From an uncultured Selenomonadales bacterium (lineage in GTDB: Bacteria; Bacillota; Negativicutes; Acidaminococcales; Acidaminococcaceae): DNA of 64,000 nucleotides. The notes beneath the pieces are model-generated. The model worked only from the letters and a program-made list of their open reading frames with translations. It did no database searches and was not told where the DNA came from. The position numbers and the translations under genes are program-made. Location: NCBI GenBank assembly GCA_900315345.1, contig OMYP01000005.1:1-64000 (forward strand), given 5' to 3'. Position 1 is the first letter of the stretch. The number at the start of each line of letters is the position of its first letter. This document shows, one piece after another, positions 44,623 to 51,919 of this stretch.

Positions 44623-45912
44623 TTACACGGAGGATTTTCCGGCCGTCTGCCCTTTCGGCGTTTCTTCCCACTTTGCCAGATTCCGCGCCGCGTTGTAATC
44701 CATGCTGATGAACTGGGCCCCGGTCTTTTTATCCTCTATCCCGTACCCGCAGCTCTTGCAGGTAAACCACCGCTTGTCTTCCGGCGCATCCTGGGTTGCG
44801 CCGCACCGGCTGCAGCGGTTCCGTATGTCCCTGTCCGGGCATTCCTGTACCGCGATTCCATAGGCTTCCGCCTTGTTCCTGATCTTTAACCGCAACGTGC
44901 TCTGGGGCCAGCGGGCCAGCAGTATATTGCCGCCTTCCGATTGCCCGGTGCTTCCCGCGTCCAGTTGGATTTTACCGCAGCGGTTTTTCCGGGCGATTTC
45001 CACCACCCACTTGGCGTACCTTTCGTTGGTCAGGTTGCGATAATTCCGTTCCTTCTCATACAAGGACTGCAGGGGTTTCAGGGCGCTTCCCCGCCCGTGC
45101 CCCTTGCGACCCGACCAGTTGTACTGCGCCCGGATATGCTTTTTGCGGGCCTGGTACTTTTCCTGATGGGCCAGCACCTCTTCCCCGCCAATGGCCCCCC
45201 GCTTCAGCGAATGGTTGAAAGCATAGGCCAGGGCGCACTGCATTCCGAAGGCCACCCCCATCACCAGTTCCGGGTCGAATTCTTCTTTTTCCCGGGCCGT
45301 TTCCGCTTCGTAGGGAATGCTGATATACCAGTCGCGCTTATTGCGGAATATGGAAGCGATGCCCCGCTTCAGCTTTCCTTCCGCAAGCTGATGCAAGGCC
45401 CGCCCGGCATTTTTGTCACGCCAGTTGCTGGCCAGCACCAGCTGGATCCGTCCCGGCATATTTTGTGCTTTCGCACCCTGCCGGGAAAGGAGCTGGACAT
45501 TTGCCACATAGTTGTCGGCATCGACCCGCCCTATGCTGTAACCGGCCACGGGTATGGGGATACTGCTGTCCTTCCGGAAACTGGGCAGGGCTTTCTCCGA
45601 GCGAAGTACGCCCGCCGCGTTGCGCATATAGAGCTTCCGGGCCCGGCCTTCCGCCGCACAGATGATTCCTGCCGGCACGTCCGGGTATTCCTCCGTAAGA
45701 CGGGGGTAACAGTACAGATGCCCCTGAGGATTCAGGTTCTCTGTCTCCAGGTTCAACGAACGCAGCAGGTGGTGGGTCATGCAGTAATTGGACATTCTGC
45801 AAACGTTATAGGAAAGGCCACGCAGCAGGTAGCCCAAATTTTCCCATGTTATTTTTTCGTCATAAGGACGAATAATTTTCAATACTAAACTTCGCTGCAT
45901 AAATGACTCCAA
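44623..45912 (-). CDS. Cas12f/TnpB-like protein with degenerate RuvC site (predicted nuclease-dead)
   Basis: 429 residues. Family evidence: FNHSLKRGAIGGEEV, YQARKKHIRAQ, GRKGHGRG, NERYAKWVVEIARKNRCGKIQ, a zinc finger (C367-C370, C385-C388) and MDYNAARNLAKW, as in Cas12f-related TnpB proteins. The RuvC-I Asp (normally GVDLG/GIDxG) is Ala221 (VMGVAFGM, codon GCC). The RuvC-II Glu (normally IQMEDL) is Asp318 (KIQLDAG). The RuvC-III Asp405 remains. DNA cleavage is therefore unlikely, while RNA-guided binding may persist, as in TldR repressors and dCas12f. There is no TnpA or CRISPR array nearby. It is upstream of and co-directional with the secreted protein-TAA pair, 79 bases from that gene's start. 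Function is inference. Confidence 0.8.
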   Translation of the reverse strand: MESFMQRSLVLKIIRPYDEKITWENLGYLLRGLSYNVCRMSNYCMTHHLLRSLNLETENLNPQGHLYCYPRLTEEYPDVPAGIICAAEGRARKLYMRNAAGVLRSEKALPSFRKDSSIPIPVAGYSIGRVDADNYVANVQLLSRQGAKAQNMPGRIQLVLASNWRDKNAGRALHQLAEGKLKRGIASIFRNKRDWYISIPYEAETAREKEEFDPELVMGVAFGMQCALAYAFNHSLKRGAIGGEEVLAHQEKYQARKKHIRAQYNWSGRKGHGRGSALKPLQSLYEKERNYRNLTNERYAKWVVEIARKNRCGKIQLDAGSTGQSEGGNILLARWPQSTLRLKIRNKAEAYGIAVQECPDRDIRNRCSRCGATQDAPEDKRWFTCKSCGYGIEDKKTGAQFISMDYNAARNLAKWEETPKGQTAGKSSV

Positions 45913-46165
45913 ATAACCTTATTTCAGCATTTCTGCCGTCAGGACTTACCGTTCTGCCTGAGCTTTTAGTGAGAGACTGCGGTCATACATCGCCGTGCCT
46001 TCTCCCCTTTGGGATAGCAAACGAACCCAAAGGCCTTACGCCTTTTTATTTAGAAAGGACCGACAGAATTACTCTGGGGATCCGATTTCCCAATCACAAG
46101 ACTTATGCAAGCGTTCACAAGGGAGACGCGGTATTAAATTACTGCTTCGCTCTCTGTGTCTTACT
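45913..46165 (-). other. Structured non-coding region upstream of the Cas12f-like gene
   Basis: No coding frame of note. It is much less AT-rich than 46170-46450 and has RNA-like structure: CCTTTGGG (46006-46013) pairs perfectly with CCCAAAGG (46026-46033), and GGCAGAA recurs nearby. On the minus strand it would be the leader of the Cas12f-like mRNA, and is one of two candidate places for a guide/scaffold RNA; the other is the gene's 3' end, where CCTCCG pairs with CGGGGG across the stop codon (about 44613-44630). Not proven. Confidence 0.35.
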
Positions 46166-46175
46166 GCTATGACTT

Positions 46176-46211
46176 TAATTGTTCATAAAAGTACGCATTT
46201 TTGAACAATTA
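46176..46211. promoter_or_regulatory. Inverted repeat between divergent genes
   Basis: TAATTGTTCA (46176-46185) and TGAACAATTA (46202-46211) are perfect 10-bp arms, with further AAAA/TTTT pairing in the 16-base spacer. It lies 4 bases before a strong rightward promoter and near the expected leftward start of the Cas12f-like unit. Possible operator or recombinase site. Confidence 0.55.
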
Positions 46212-46215
46212 TGAC

Positions 46216-46244
46216 TTGACTATAATTTTAAAAAAAGTTAATAT
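46216..46244 (+). promoter_or_regulatory. Near-consensus sigma-70 promoter
   Basis: TTGACT (46216-46221), 17 bases, TAATAT (46239-46244). Start expected near 46251, 250 bases before the recombinase ATG. Confidence 0.75.
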
Positions 46245-46325
46245 ATTTGTAATAAATCCGTATTATATTTTTAGAAATAGTAGCGCAATTTCAGATTAAA
46301 AATCAAAACAGCATTACAATCCAAT

Positions 46326-46375
46326 AAACAAGCGAACGTATTAAAAACTGTACTTTTAAAAACGTCCGCTTGTTT
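46326..46375 (+). terminator. Hairpin between the promoter and the recombinase (attenuator or small-RNA terminator)
   Basis: AAACAAGCGAACGT (46326-46339) pairs with ACGTCCGCTTGTTT (46362-46375) with one mismatch around a 22-base loop, followed by TATACTTTTTT. It could end a ~125-nt RNA started at 46251, or be a recombination site, since it is an inverted repeat upstream of a recombinase. Confidence 0.5.
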
Positions 46376-46498
46376 TATACTTTTTTATTGCATTTTTTCA
46401 AGTTTTTATCGCTTTAATAACGACATTTATTGTAAAATCTTTCTGCCAGGGGGCACCGTATGGGACGAAATATTGATTGGGAAAGGGGAAATCTACAT

Positions 46499-47096
46499 AT
46501 GGCAGAAAACGTATACGGCTATATCAGGGTATCGAGTAAAGAACAACACACGGATCGACAGCAGATTGCGTTGATCCAATACGGCATCAGCGAAAAGAAT
46601 CTGTTTTCCGACCGGCAGAGCGGCAAGGATTTCGACCGGCCCCAATACAAAAGGCTGTTGCGTAAATTGAAGCCATATGACTGTATCGTGGTCACCTCGC
46701 TGGACAGACTGGGCCGGAACTATGTGGAAATTCAGGAGCAGTGGAATATTATCACCCGCAAAAAAAAAAGCGGACATCGTCGTACTGGACATGCCCCTTC
46801 TGAACACCCGGAAAGGCCATAATAACCTGACAGGCAGGTTTTTGGCCGATATTGTGCTGCAAATATTAAGTTATGTAGCGGAAACCGAACGGCACAATAT
46901 AAGGACGCGACAGGCGGAAGGCATCGCCGCCGCGAAAGCCAGGGGGGTGAAGCTGGGCCGTCCTGAAAAATTCCTTCCGGACGGTTTTCCCCAGGTGGCT
47001 TCCCTGATACGGGAAGGCAAACTGTCGTACAGGGAGGCCGCCAGGCAATTACAGGTCAACCATTCATGGCTTTATAAAAAAATGAACAGCGGATGA
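46499..47096 (+). pseudogene. Serine recombinase (resolvase/invertase family), frameshifted at an A10 run
   Basis: The first frame codes MAENVYGYIRVSSKEQHTDRQ (catalytic Ser in YIRVS), KDFDRPQYKRLL and SLDRLGRNYVEI, all resolvase-domain motifs, then loses frame at ten A residues (46760-46769). The +1 frame continues with ADIVVLDMPLLNTR, QILSYVAETERHNIRTRQAEGIAAAKARGVKLGRP and a C-terminal helix-turn-helix (LSYREAARQLQVNHSWLYKKM). Nine A residues would give one ~199-residue Hin/TnpR-size protein. It may be a pseudogene, a phase-variable gene, or rescued by transcriptional slippage on the A run. Start 46499 follows AAGGGGAAATCTAC; an in-frame ATG at 46460 is possible. Confidence 0.85.
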
Positions 47097-47138
47097 ATGG
47101 ATAAAAGGCTCATTTGCTGATCAGGGAAAACAAAAAAA

Positions 47139-47173
47139 CGCCTGTACCCTGTGCAAAAAACAGGATACAGACG
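47139..47173. terminator. Convergent terminator between recombinase and YvrJ unit
   Basis: CGCCTGTACCCTGT pairs with ACAGGATACAGACG allowing G-U pairs. On the minus strand it runs into seven T residues, so it mainly serves the DUF1659-DUF2922-YvrJ unit. Confidence 0.75.
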
Positions 47174-47237
47174 TCCACGGCCGCGTCATTACCTTCGCGG
47201 CATTTTTAATTTTTAGAGCCGGAGCAAGGGGTTCCCC

Positions 47238-47408
47238 TTACCGCTTCGGCCCTTCTCCCCGCAGGGCGGCGATATTGCAGCTCAGCTCCCCGATGACGGC
47301 CGTCAGGCCCGCCAGCTTGTTCTCCATGCGCACCAGTAAGAACCAGCTCAGCACTACCGGGAAGCCAAAGTCTTTAATAAAGCCGAACACTTCGGAAAGG
47401 TCCGTCAT
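47238..47408 (-). CDS. YvrJ family small membrane protein
   Basis: 56 residues, shorter than the usual ORF cut-off: MTDLSEVFGFIKDFGFPVVL, SWFLLVRMENKLAGLTAVIG, ELSCNIAALRGEGPKR. One N-terminal hydrophobic helix followed by an amphipathic segment fits the YvrJ family and resembles small holins of the BhlA/UviB type. Its ATG overlaps the DUF2922 stop in ATGA, so it is co-translated. Role unknown; with an amidase in the same cluster, a holin-like role is a reasonable hypothesis. Confidence 0.82.
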   Translation of the reverse strand: MTDLSEVFGFIKDFGFPVVLSWFLLVRMENKLAGLTAVIGELSCNIAALRGEGPKR

Positions 47409-47626
47409 TCGTCCACCACGTCAAGAGTCGTGGTGCGGATGCGACCCTGCACGGCTTCCACCAGGTCGCCGCCGGCTGAAGTGAACACGTTGTTGTCCAC
47501 GATCGCCTGCATGGCGGTGTCAATTTCCGCCTTGGTAACGCCGGGCTTGGGTTCCTCGATGTTGAGGATCACCTTTTTGCCGGCGGCATTCAGGAAGATC
47601 AGATCCAGATCGGTATCAGAGCTCAT
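47405..47626 (-). CDS. DUF2922 domain protein
   Basis: 73 residues: LDLIFLNAAGKKVILNIEEPKPGVTKAEIDTAMQ, NVFTSAGGDLVEAVQGRIRTTTLDVV. This is the typical small DUF2922 fold, next to DUF1659 and YvrJ genes as in many Firmicutes. Function unknown. GGAGGGAACAACC precedes the ATG. Overlaps YvrJ by four bases. Confidence 0.85.
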   Translation of the reverse strand: MSSDTDLDLIFLNAAGKKVILNIEEPKPGVTKAEIDTAMQAIVDNNVFTSAGGDLVEAVQGRIRTTTLDVVDE

Positions 47627-47682
47627 GGTTGTTCCCTCCTTTTCTCAAATAAAGTGATCGTTTCTCCGTTGCCCTTTATCCA

Positions 47683-47907
47683 CTACTCGTTGGTAAGACT
47701 GGCCCGTTCAATGACGGTAAGGCCTGCCAGTTCGTTGTCGAACAGGCTGCCCAGGGCCGTGCCTGCGGCCAGGATCTGGGCCGGGGTGGCATTGGGCTTT
47801 ACGTTGGAATACACGTAGCCCCTGGTGACCGTGTTGCCGTCCGCGTCGGTGCCGCGAACGATGGAAACGGTCAGGGAACGTTTCAGTACATTCATTACTG
47901 CTGCCAT
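47683..47907 (-). CDS. DUF1659 domain protein
   Basis: 74 residues: RSLTVSIVRGTDADGNTVTRGYVYSNVKPNATPAQILAAGTALGSLFDNELAGLTVIERASL. Matches the DUF1659 pattern and sits 56 bases before DUF2922. A strong GAGGAGGTGATACC ribosome binding site suggests high translation. Function unknown; the DUF1659-DUF2922-YvrJ trio recurs in Firmicutes. Confidence 0.85.
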   Translation of the reverse strand: MAAVMNVLKRSLTVSIVRGTDADGNTVTRGYVYSNVKPNATPAQILAAGTALGSLFDNELAGLTVIERASLTNE

Positions 47908-48082
47908 GGTATCACCTCCTCTCTCAGTTTATTTTGCGAAACCCTCAGGCAATCCGCCGCCGGAGGGGGCGGCGAATCCCTTTCCGGTTTCCGGCGGGAC
48001 TTACAGGTCATCCGGCGTACATCCTGCAGGCCATACGATTCTGCCGCATGCCGGTTTCCACGCCCGCTATATCCGGACCCGT

Positions 48083-48733
48083 TCAGGCGGTCTGCTTTTT
48101 CCTTCCCCGGGCAGGCTTCATGGCTTCCCGGTAGAACAGGGCTTTCCCACGGACCAGGGGGCCGCCGGGAACCAGTTTTCCCAGCTGTTCGGGATCCGGC
48201 AGGAACCACAGGTCCCACCGCAACTGGGGATCGCCGCTTCCGGGGCCGTAGCCGTCCCTGAAGGCGGCCTCGCAGTGGGTCATCACCGTGTCCCGGTCAA
48301 TGGGCAGCCCCAGTTCCTTGCAAAAGAGCGCTGTAAGTTTTGCCATTACATTGATCTGGTCTGGGGTGGGAGGCTCGGGTCCCAGCTTGATAATGGCCGC
48401 ATCCCCTTCCCCGTCGTATTCATCTGCGTACACTGCCTTCACCGTCCGGGGGTTGCCGTCCCCCGGCAGCCAGCAGCGCCCTTCCGCACCGCAGCACAGG
48501 GTGATGCCAATGGATCCGTCGTTGCGAAGCCAGGTATGGTTCTTCTGCTCCGTCAGCTCCCGGCAGTGGCGGTACGCCGTGCCGTCGCAATCAATAGAGA
48601 TATGGTAGTCGTCGTAGGGCTGGCCGTAATGCCCGCCCGTCCAGTGCAGGTAGATGTGATTGATCTTCCCTTTGGCCGCCCGGGCCATTACCTGCAGTTC
48701 TTTTTCGGTTACGGTAACACAATTTTCATTCAT
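48083..48733 (-). CDS. N-acetylmuramoyl-L-alanine amidase-like protein
   Basis: About 216 residues. KINHIYLHWTGGHYGQPYDDYHISIDCDGTAY has the first zinc His of amidase_2/PGRP enzymes and the usual HWT context; NDGSIGITLCCG, a central PTPDQINVMAKLTALFCKEL and TVMTHCEAAFRDGYGPGSGDPQLRWDL (second zinc His and the DP.LRWD end) follow. It should cleave the MurNAc-L-Ala bond. There is no signal peptide, as in phage endolysins needing a holin. GAGGAGAAACGAAC precedes ATG 48733; the frame reaches 48754. Between it and DUF1659 are 175 bases without a gene. Confidence 0.85.
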   Translation of the reverse strand: MNENCVTVTEKELQVMARAAKGKINHIYLHWTGGHYGQPYDDYHISIDCDGTAYRHCRELTEQKNHTWLRNDGSIGITLCCGAEGRCWLPGDGNPRTVKAVYADEYDGEGDAAIIKLGPEPPTPDQINVMAKLTALFCKELGLPIDRDTVMTHCEAAFRDGYGPGSGDPQLRWDLWFLPDPEQLGKLVPGGPLVRGKALFYREAMKPARGRKKQTA

Positions 48734-48925
48734 GTTCGTTTCTCCTCGTTTCATATTTTCGGGGCCTTTCGGTCGTTCCGGAACCGCCGGTTAAATTACC
48801 CCCTCACTTGTATAGTCGGGCGACCTCCGAAAAACGAAAGTAAAATTTTTGGAAATCCGTTGTTTGTTACACATTTTTTATTTTTTAATTGCGTTTTAAA
48901 TACATTTTGTAAACAAGATTTAGCA

Positions 48926-48976
48926 AAAAAATACGTCCCGGTGATCTTCTCCTGAAGATTGTCGGGACGTATTTTT
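48926..48976. terminator. Long hairpin terminator between amidase and XRE genes
   Basis: AAAAAATACGTCCCG pairs with CGGGACGTATTTTT, and inside it GATCTTC pairs with GAAGAT, giving a ~24-bp interrupted stem. Serves the XRE gene on the minus strand. The rest of 48755-49025 has no evident gene. Confidence 0.8.
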
Positions 48977-49025
48977 GATTTTTGCTTCGTTATGTGTTAT
49001 ACGGCGCGGGTAAGGCATGCCCTTT

Positions 49026-49379
49026 CTATCGGCCATCCGTATTCCGGAGGGCCTTGCGGACTGCTTTTGTCAGGGCCTTCCTGATAATGCCCTGCATTTT
49101 CGGATTCTCCAGCAGGGCGGCCTCCGAACTTTCGCAGATCCCCAGGTCGGAGGTTTTTTCCCGGTCGTACGTTACCTGATTCCGGGGTGAGATCAGCCGG
49201 AGCCCAAACACGGCTTCTATGCCTTTCGCATGTTCCATGGAGGGTTCCGCAATCCCGTGTTCCCATCGGTAGACGGTGATCTTGCTCACCCCTACCCCGT
49301 CGGCAAAAGCCTGTTGCGTGACATGATTCGCTTCCCTGAACTCCCGGATCAGCTGAGACGTGGATTTACAATCTTTCAT
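49026..49379 (-). CDS. XRE family transcriptional regulator
   Basis: About 117 residues. N-terminal Cro/C1 helix-turn-helix: LIREFREANHVTQQAFADGVGVSKITVYRWEHGIAEPSMEHAKGIEAVFG. A short basic C-terminal tail (IIRKALTKAVRKALRN) follows, with no obvious sensor domain. Divergent from the sigma factor gene across a 422-base AT-rich gap, so it may control both directions, like a phage repressor. The start at 49379 follows GGAGG; an ATG seven codons upstream overlaps that site. Confidence 0.88.
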   Translation of the reverse strand: MKDCKSTSQLIREFREANHVTQQAFADGVGVSKITVYRWEHGIAEPSMEHAKGIEAVFGLRLISPRNQVTYDREKTSDLGICESSEAALLENPKMQGIIRKALTKAVRKALRNTDGR

Positions 49380-49801
49380 TTGGATTCCCCTCCATTTCAT
49401 TTTTTGCGTACAATCCTCATTTTCACTCCATTATAAATACTCAAATGTGTTTTAAAGATTGTATGCTTCAAAAGTATATCACACTATTTTTGATTATACA
49501 ACTAAAAATTTTTGATTTTATGCCACATTGCTTTTTGTATAAAGAATTTTGTATACAGTATTCTTTTTATATTTTTTTTGCATCCCACGGTTTCACACAG
49601 GTTACTTTTTTCCCGGAAAATATTACATTCCTGTAGTCAAAAACCGGGAAAAGTTTCATAAACGAAAGCTTTTCACCCCAAAAAGGTTTCATTAATGCAA
49701 CTTTTAGTATACATATGTGAAATCTATGCAGGCATTCTCTTTTCTGCTACCATATGGTCATGCGCACCATGAACCATATTACGAAAGGACGGAACATACA
49801 A
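49380..49801. other. AT-rich divergent regulatory region
   Basis: No ORF. Contains imperfect inverted repeats, for example GTATA...TATAC around 49471-49497 and the GTATACATATGTG stretch near 49709-49721, and long A/T runs. Likely holds operators and promoters for the divergent XRE and sigma genes; no consensus promoter could be chosen. Confidence 0.4.
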
Positions 49802-50458
49802 ATGCTGATACCTGTAAAAACAGATATTCCCCAGACAGAGACACCCATATCCTGGAACCGGCTGTTCCGGGAAGCGAAAAAAGGCGATGACGGGGCAGCC
49901 CGGGATTTCTTCGCCGCCGCCCAGCCATTTATAGACCGCCTTTGCAAGAACGCCTTTTTCCGTGACAGGCTGGGCAGGGACGAAATCCAAAGCGTGGCTT
50001 TCCTGGCCCTGGTGCGCATGCTGCAGAAGCTTGACGCCCTGCCGGAGGACAGTAAGGTTCCCTACCTGCTGCGGCGGGTCCTCCGCTTTACCCTCATCGA
50101 CTGCGTCCGGACCTTGGATGTGCTGGAAGAATATGAGCAGCCTTCCGTGGTGTTCTTCACCCCTATGGATCCGGACGGGGACGGCGGGACAGACGACATG
50201 GCGATGGATTTTCCCGCCGACGACAGGGATGAGCCGGAAAACCGGTGCCTGCGGCAGGAGCTGGGCCATGAGGTCCGCAGCGCCATAGAACGCCTGTCCC
50301 CAAGGGAGCAGGCGGTGATAAAAGCCCACTTTTACGACGGCAAGGATATCCGCACCATTGCGGCAGAGCTGCGCTGCTCCCCCCAGCATGTACGGGCCAG
50401 CAAGCGCAATGCTTTGACCCGGCTGCGCCGCATGTTAAAACGCCGGGTCGACGCGTAG
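49802..50458 (+). CDS. Sigma-70 family RNA polymerase sigma factor
   Basis: About 218 residues. Region 2-like part: NRLFREAKKGDDGAARDFFAAAQPFIDRLCKNAFF, EIQSVAFLALVRMLQKLD, VPYLLRRVLRFTLIDCVRTLD. Region 4: AIERLSPREQAVIKAHFYDGKDIRTIAAELRCSPQHVRASKRNALTRLRRML, a clear -35 binding helix-turn-helix. An acidic linker (PDGDGGTDDMAMDFPADDRDE) separates them. Start at 49802 is the best guess (GAAAGGA 12 bases upstream); the frame opens at 49754. It heads the phage-like replication block, probably as a late or middle gene activator. Targets unknown. Confidence 0.88.
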   Translation: MLIPVKTDIPQTETPISWNRLFREAKKGDDGAARDFFAAAQPFIDRLCKNAFFRDRLGRDEIQSVAFLALVRMLQKLDALPEDSKVPYLLRRVLRFTLIDCVRTLDVLEEYEQPSVVFFTPMDPDGDGGTDDMAMDFPADDRDEPENRCLRQELGHEVRSAIERLSPREQAVIKAHFYDGKDIRTIAAELRCSPQHVRASKRNALTRLRRMLKRRVDA

Positions 50459-50479
50459 ACGGGGAAAGGAAGGATGACA

Positions 50480-51907
50480 ATGAACGATACGGAAACAATC
50501 GGCAGGTCATTGGACTGCAAGACCCTCATATCCATACTGAACAGGGGGGCGGAAAGCGCCCTCCTATTGGGGGCATGGTGCGCTATGGAGGCCATTGCGG
50601 AGGAAGATCCGGAGGGCTGCGTGCGCCTGAATCCGGATGTACCCATGGACGCGTCGGCCCTGGGGGATTTTTTACATTGCCCGGTGGAAACAGTGGAAAA
50701 CACCATCGGCCTGTTCCGGCAATTGCGGAAGCTTACACTGGAGGACGGCATCATCCGGATCAACGCCTGCGCAGCCCGGAAGAAAACAGCCGCCTCCCGG
50801 GAACGGAAAAGGGCGCAGGCCCGGCAGCGGCAGGCCCGGTACCGGGAAAAACAGAAGGAACAGGAGGGCTTTGCCGGGCAAAAGGCAGCGGCCCAAAGGG
50901 AAGCCGCCGCGACGGAAAGCGAAGATTTTTCGAAAGGCACAGCCCCAAAAGAAGTTCCCCCGGAAAACGGGAGTTCAGGGGACGGCCCCTATTGGGAAAG
51001 CGTTACCGTAACGCAGCCCGTAACGGTACCTGTAACGCAATCCGTAACGCAGCCTGTAACGCTGTTTGGAGAAGAGCCCCAAAGCCCCGCTGCCAGCGGA
51101 TCCGAAGAGGTTGGAACCACAGCCTGTAACACCCCGGTAACGGAACCGGAGGCAACAGAGAAAAGAAAGAACCAAAGAAAAGAGACAAGTCTATTTACGA
51201 ATCCTGATACCAGTCCGGCAAGTCCCAGAAACGGGCAGGCAGGCGACCCGGCGTCTGACGGAGCAGCCGTTGGCCTTCCGGGGGGTGAGAAGCTGCCGGA
51301 GGTCGAAGGGATCTGTCTTCCCTTTGTGCCGGAGGAAGCGGACGCCAACCGTTTCCGGGAAGATCTGCCAGCTTCCTGCGAAAGGATATTGGAGGCATGG
51401 AACCGGCTGGGCCTGAAGCCCTGCCGGGACCCGGGGCCTTCCCTGCTGGAAAAGATGAAGGAACTGCTGGCCCGCTACAGTACGGAAACCATTGTGGAAG
51501 CCATCGCCGGTATTGCCGGCTGCCCCTTCCTGCTGGGGAAAACCGCAAGGAGCCGCTGGAGCATTTCCCTGGGCTGGCTGTTAAAGCCGGATAACTTCGC
51601 CAAAGTCCTTTCGGGAAAATACCGGACTTTCCAGAAGACCGGACAGTATGAGGTCGGCAGGGACTACATGGACAGGACGCTCTGCCGGGAGGGAGAAGCC
51701 TTCCCCGGCTGGCCCGCCGGCAACGAAAACATTATCCCCTCGGGCGGCTGTCTGGCCGGCAACGAAGGCATTGCTTCCCCGGGAGGCTGTCTGCCCGGTA
51801 ACGGAAGCATTATCCCCCCGGACAGGTCTCAGGAGGCCCGGGACCTCCCCTGCCACAGGAACCCTGTTCTGGAAGAATCGGCCCGTCTGTTAGGACTGCC
51901 CTATTAA
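50480..51907 (+). CDS. Phage replisome organiser-like protein
   Basis: About 475 residues. The N-terminal ~100 residues (ESALLLGAWCAMEAIAEEDPEGCVRL, DFLHCPVETVENTIGLFRQLRKLTLEDGIIRI) look like the winged-helix domain of phage replisome organisers. A basic region (ASRERKRAQARQRQARYREKQ), a low-complexity linker with VTQPVT repeats, and a DnaD-like C-terminal part (ERILEAWNRLGLKPCRDPGP, SRWSISLGWLLKPDNFAKVLSGKYRTF) follow. These proteins bind the origin and recruit the helicase loader, here the next gene. Iteron-like DNA repeats lie inside the gene. A 39-bp repeat (GNEGIASPGGCL type) occurs near the end. Start 50480 follows AAGGAAGG. Confidence 0.75.
   Translation: MNDTETIGRSLDCKTLISILNRGAESALLLGAWCAMEAIAEEDPEGCVRLNPDVPMDASALGDFLHCPVETVENTIGLFRQLRKLTLEDGIIRINACAARKKTAASRERKRAQARQRQARYREKQKEQEGFAGQKAAAQREAAATESEDFSKGTAPKEVPPENGSSGDGPYWESVTVTQPVTVPVTQSVTQPVTLFGEEPQSPAASGSEEVGTTACNTPVTEPEATEKRKNQRKETSLFTNPDTSPASPRNGQAGDPASDGAAVGLPGGEKLPEVEGICLPFVPEEADANRFREDLPASCERILEAWNRLGLKPCRDPGPSLLEKMKELLARYSTETIVEAIAGIAGCPFLLGKTARSRWSISLGWLLKPDNFAKVLSGKYRTFQKTGQYEVGRDYMDRTLCREGEAFPGWPAGNENIIPSGGCLAGNEGIASPGGCLPGNGSIIPPDRSQEARDLPCHRNPVLEESARLLGLPY
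51001..51061 (+). other. Iteron array, candidate phage-type replication origin
   Basis: GTAACG occurs five times at exactly 12-bp spacing (51008, 51020, 51032, 51044, 51056), preceded by the palindrome CGTTAC-C-GTAACG (51001-51013). A further GTAACG lies at 51136. About 100 bases on, 51158-51195 is a purine/A-rich stretch. Iterons inside the initiator gene followed by an A-rich tract is the lambda ori design. The repeat also codes a VTQP-type peptide repeat, so protein selection could explain it. Confidence 0.5.
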
Positions 51908-51919
51908 AGGAGGAACAAG

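Noticed and set aside
45903-46460. CRISPR array next to the Cas12f-like gene
   Set aside because: No regularly spaced direct repeats of 20 bases or more were found here or elsewhere in the window.
49754-50458. A dCas12f-sigma factor pair as described for RNA-guided transcription systems
   Set aside because: The sigma factor is ~4 kb from the Cas12f-like gene, on the other strand, and belongs with phage replication genes. Adjacency is too weak to claim a functional pair.
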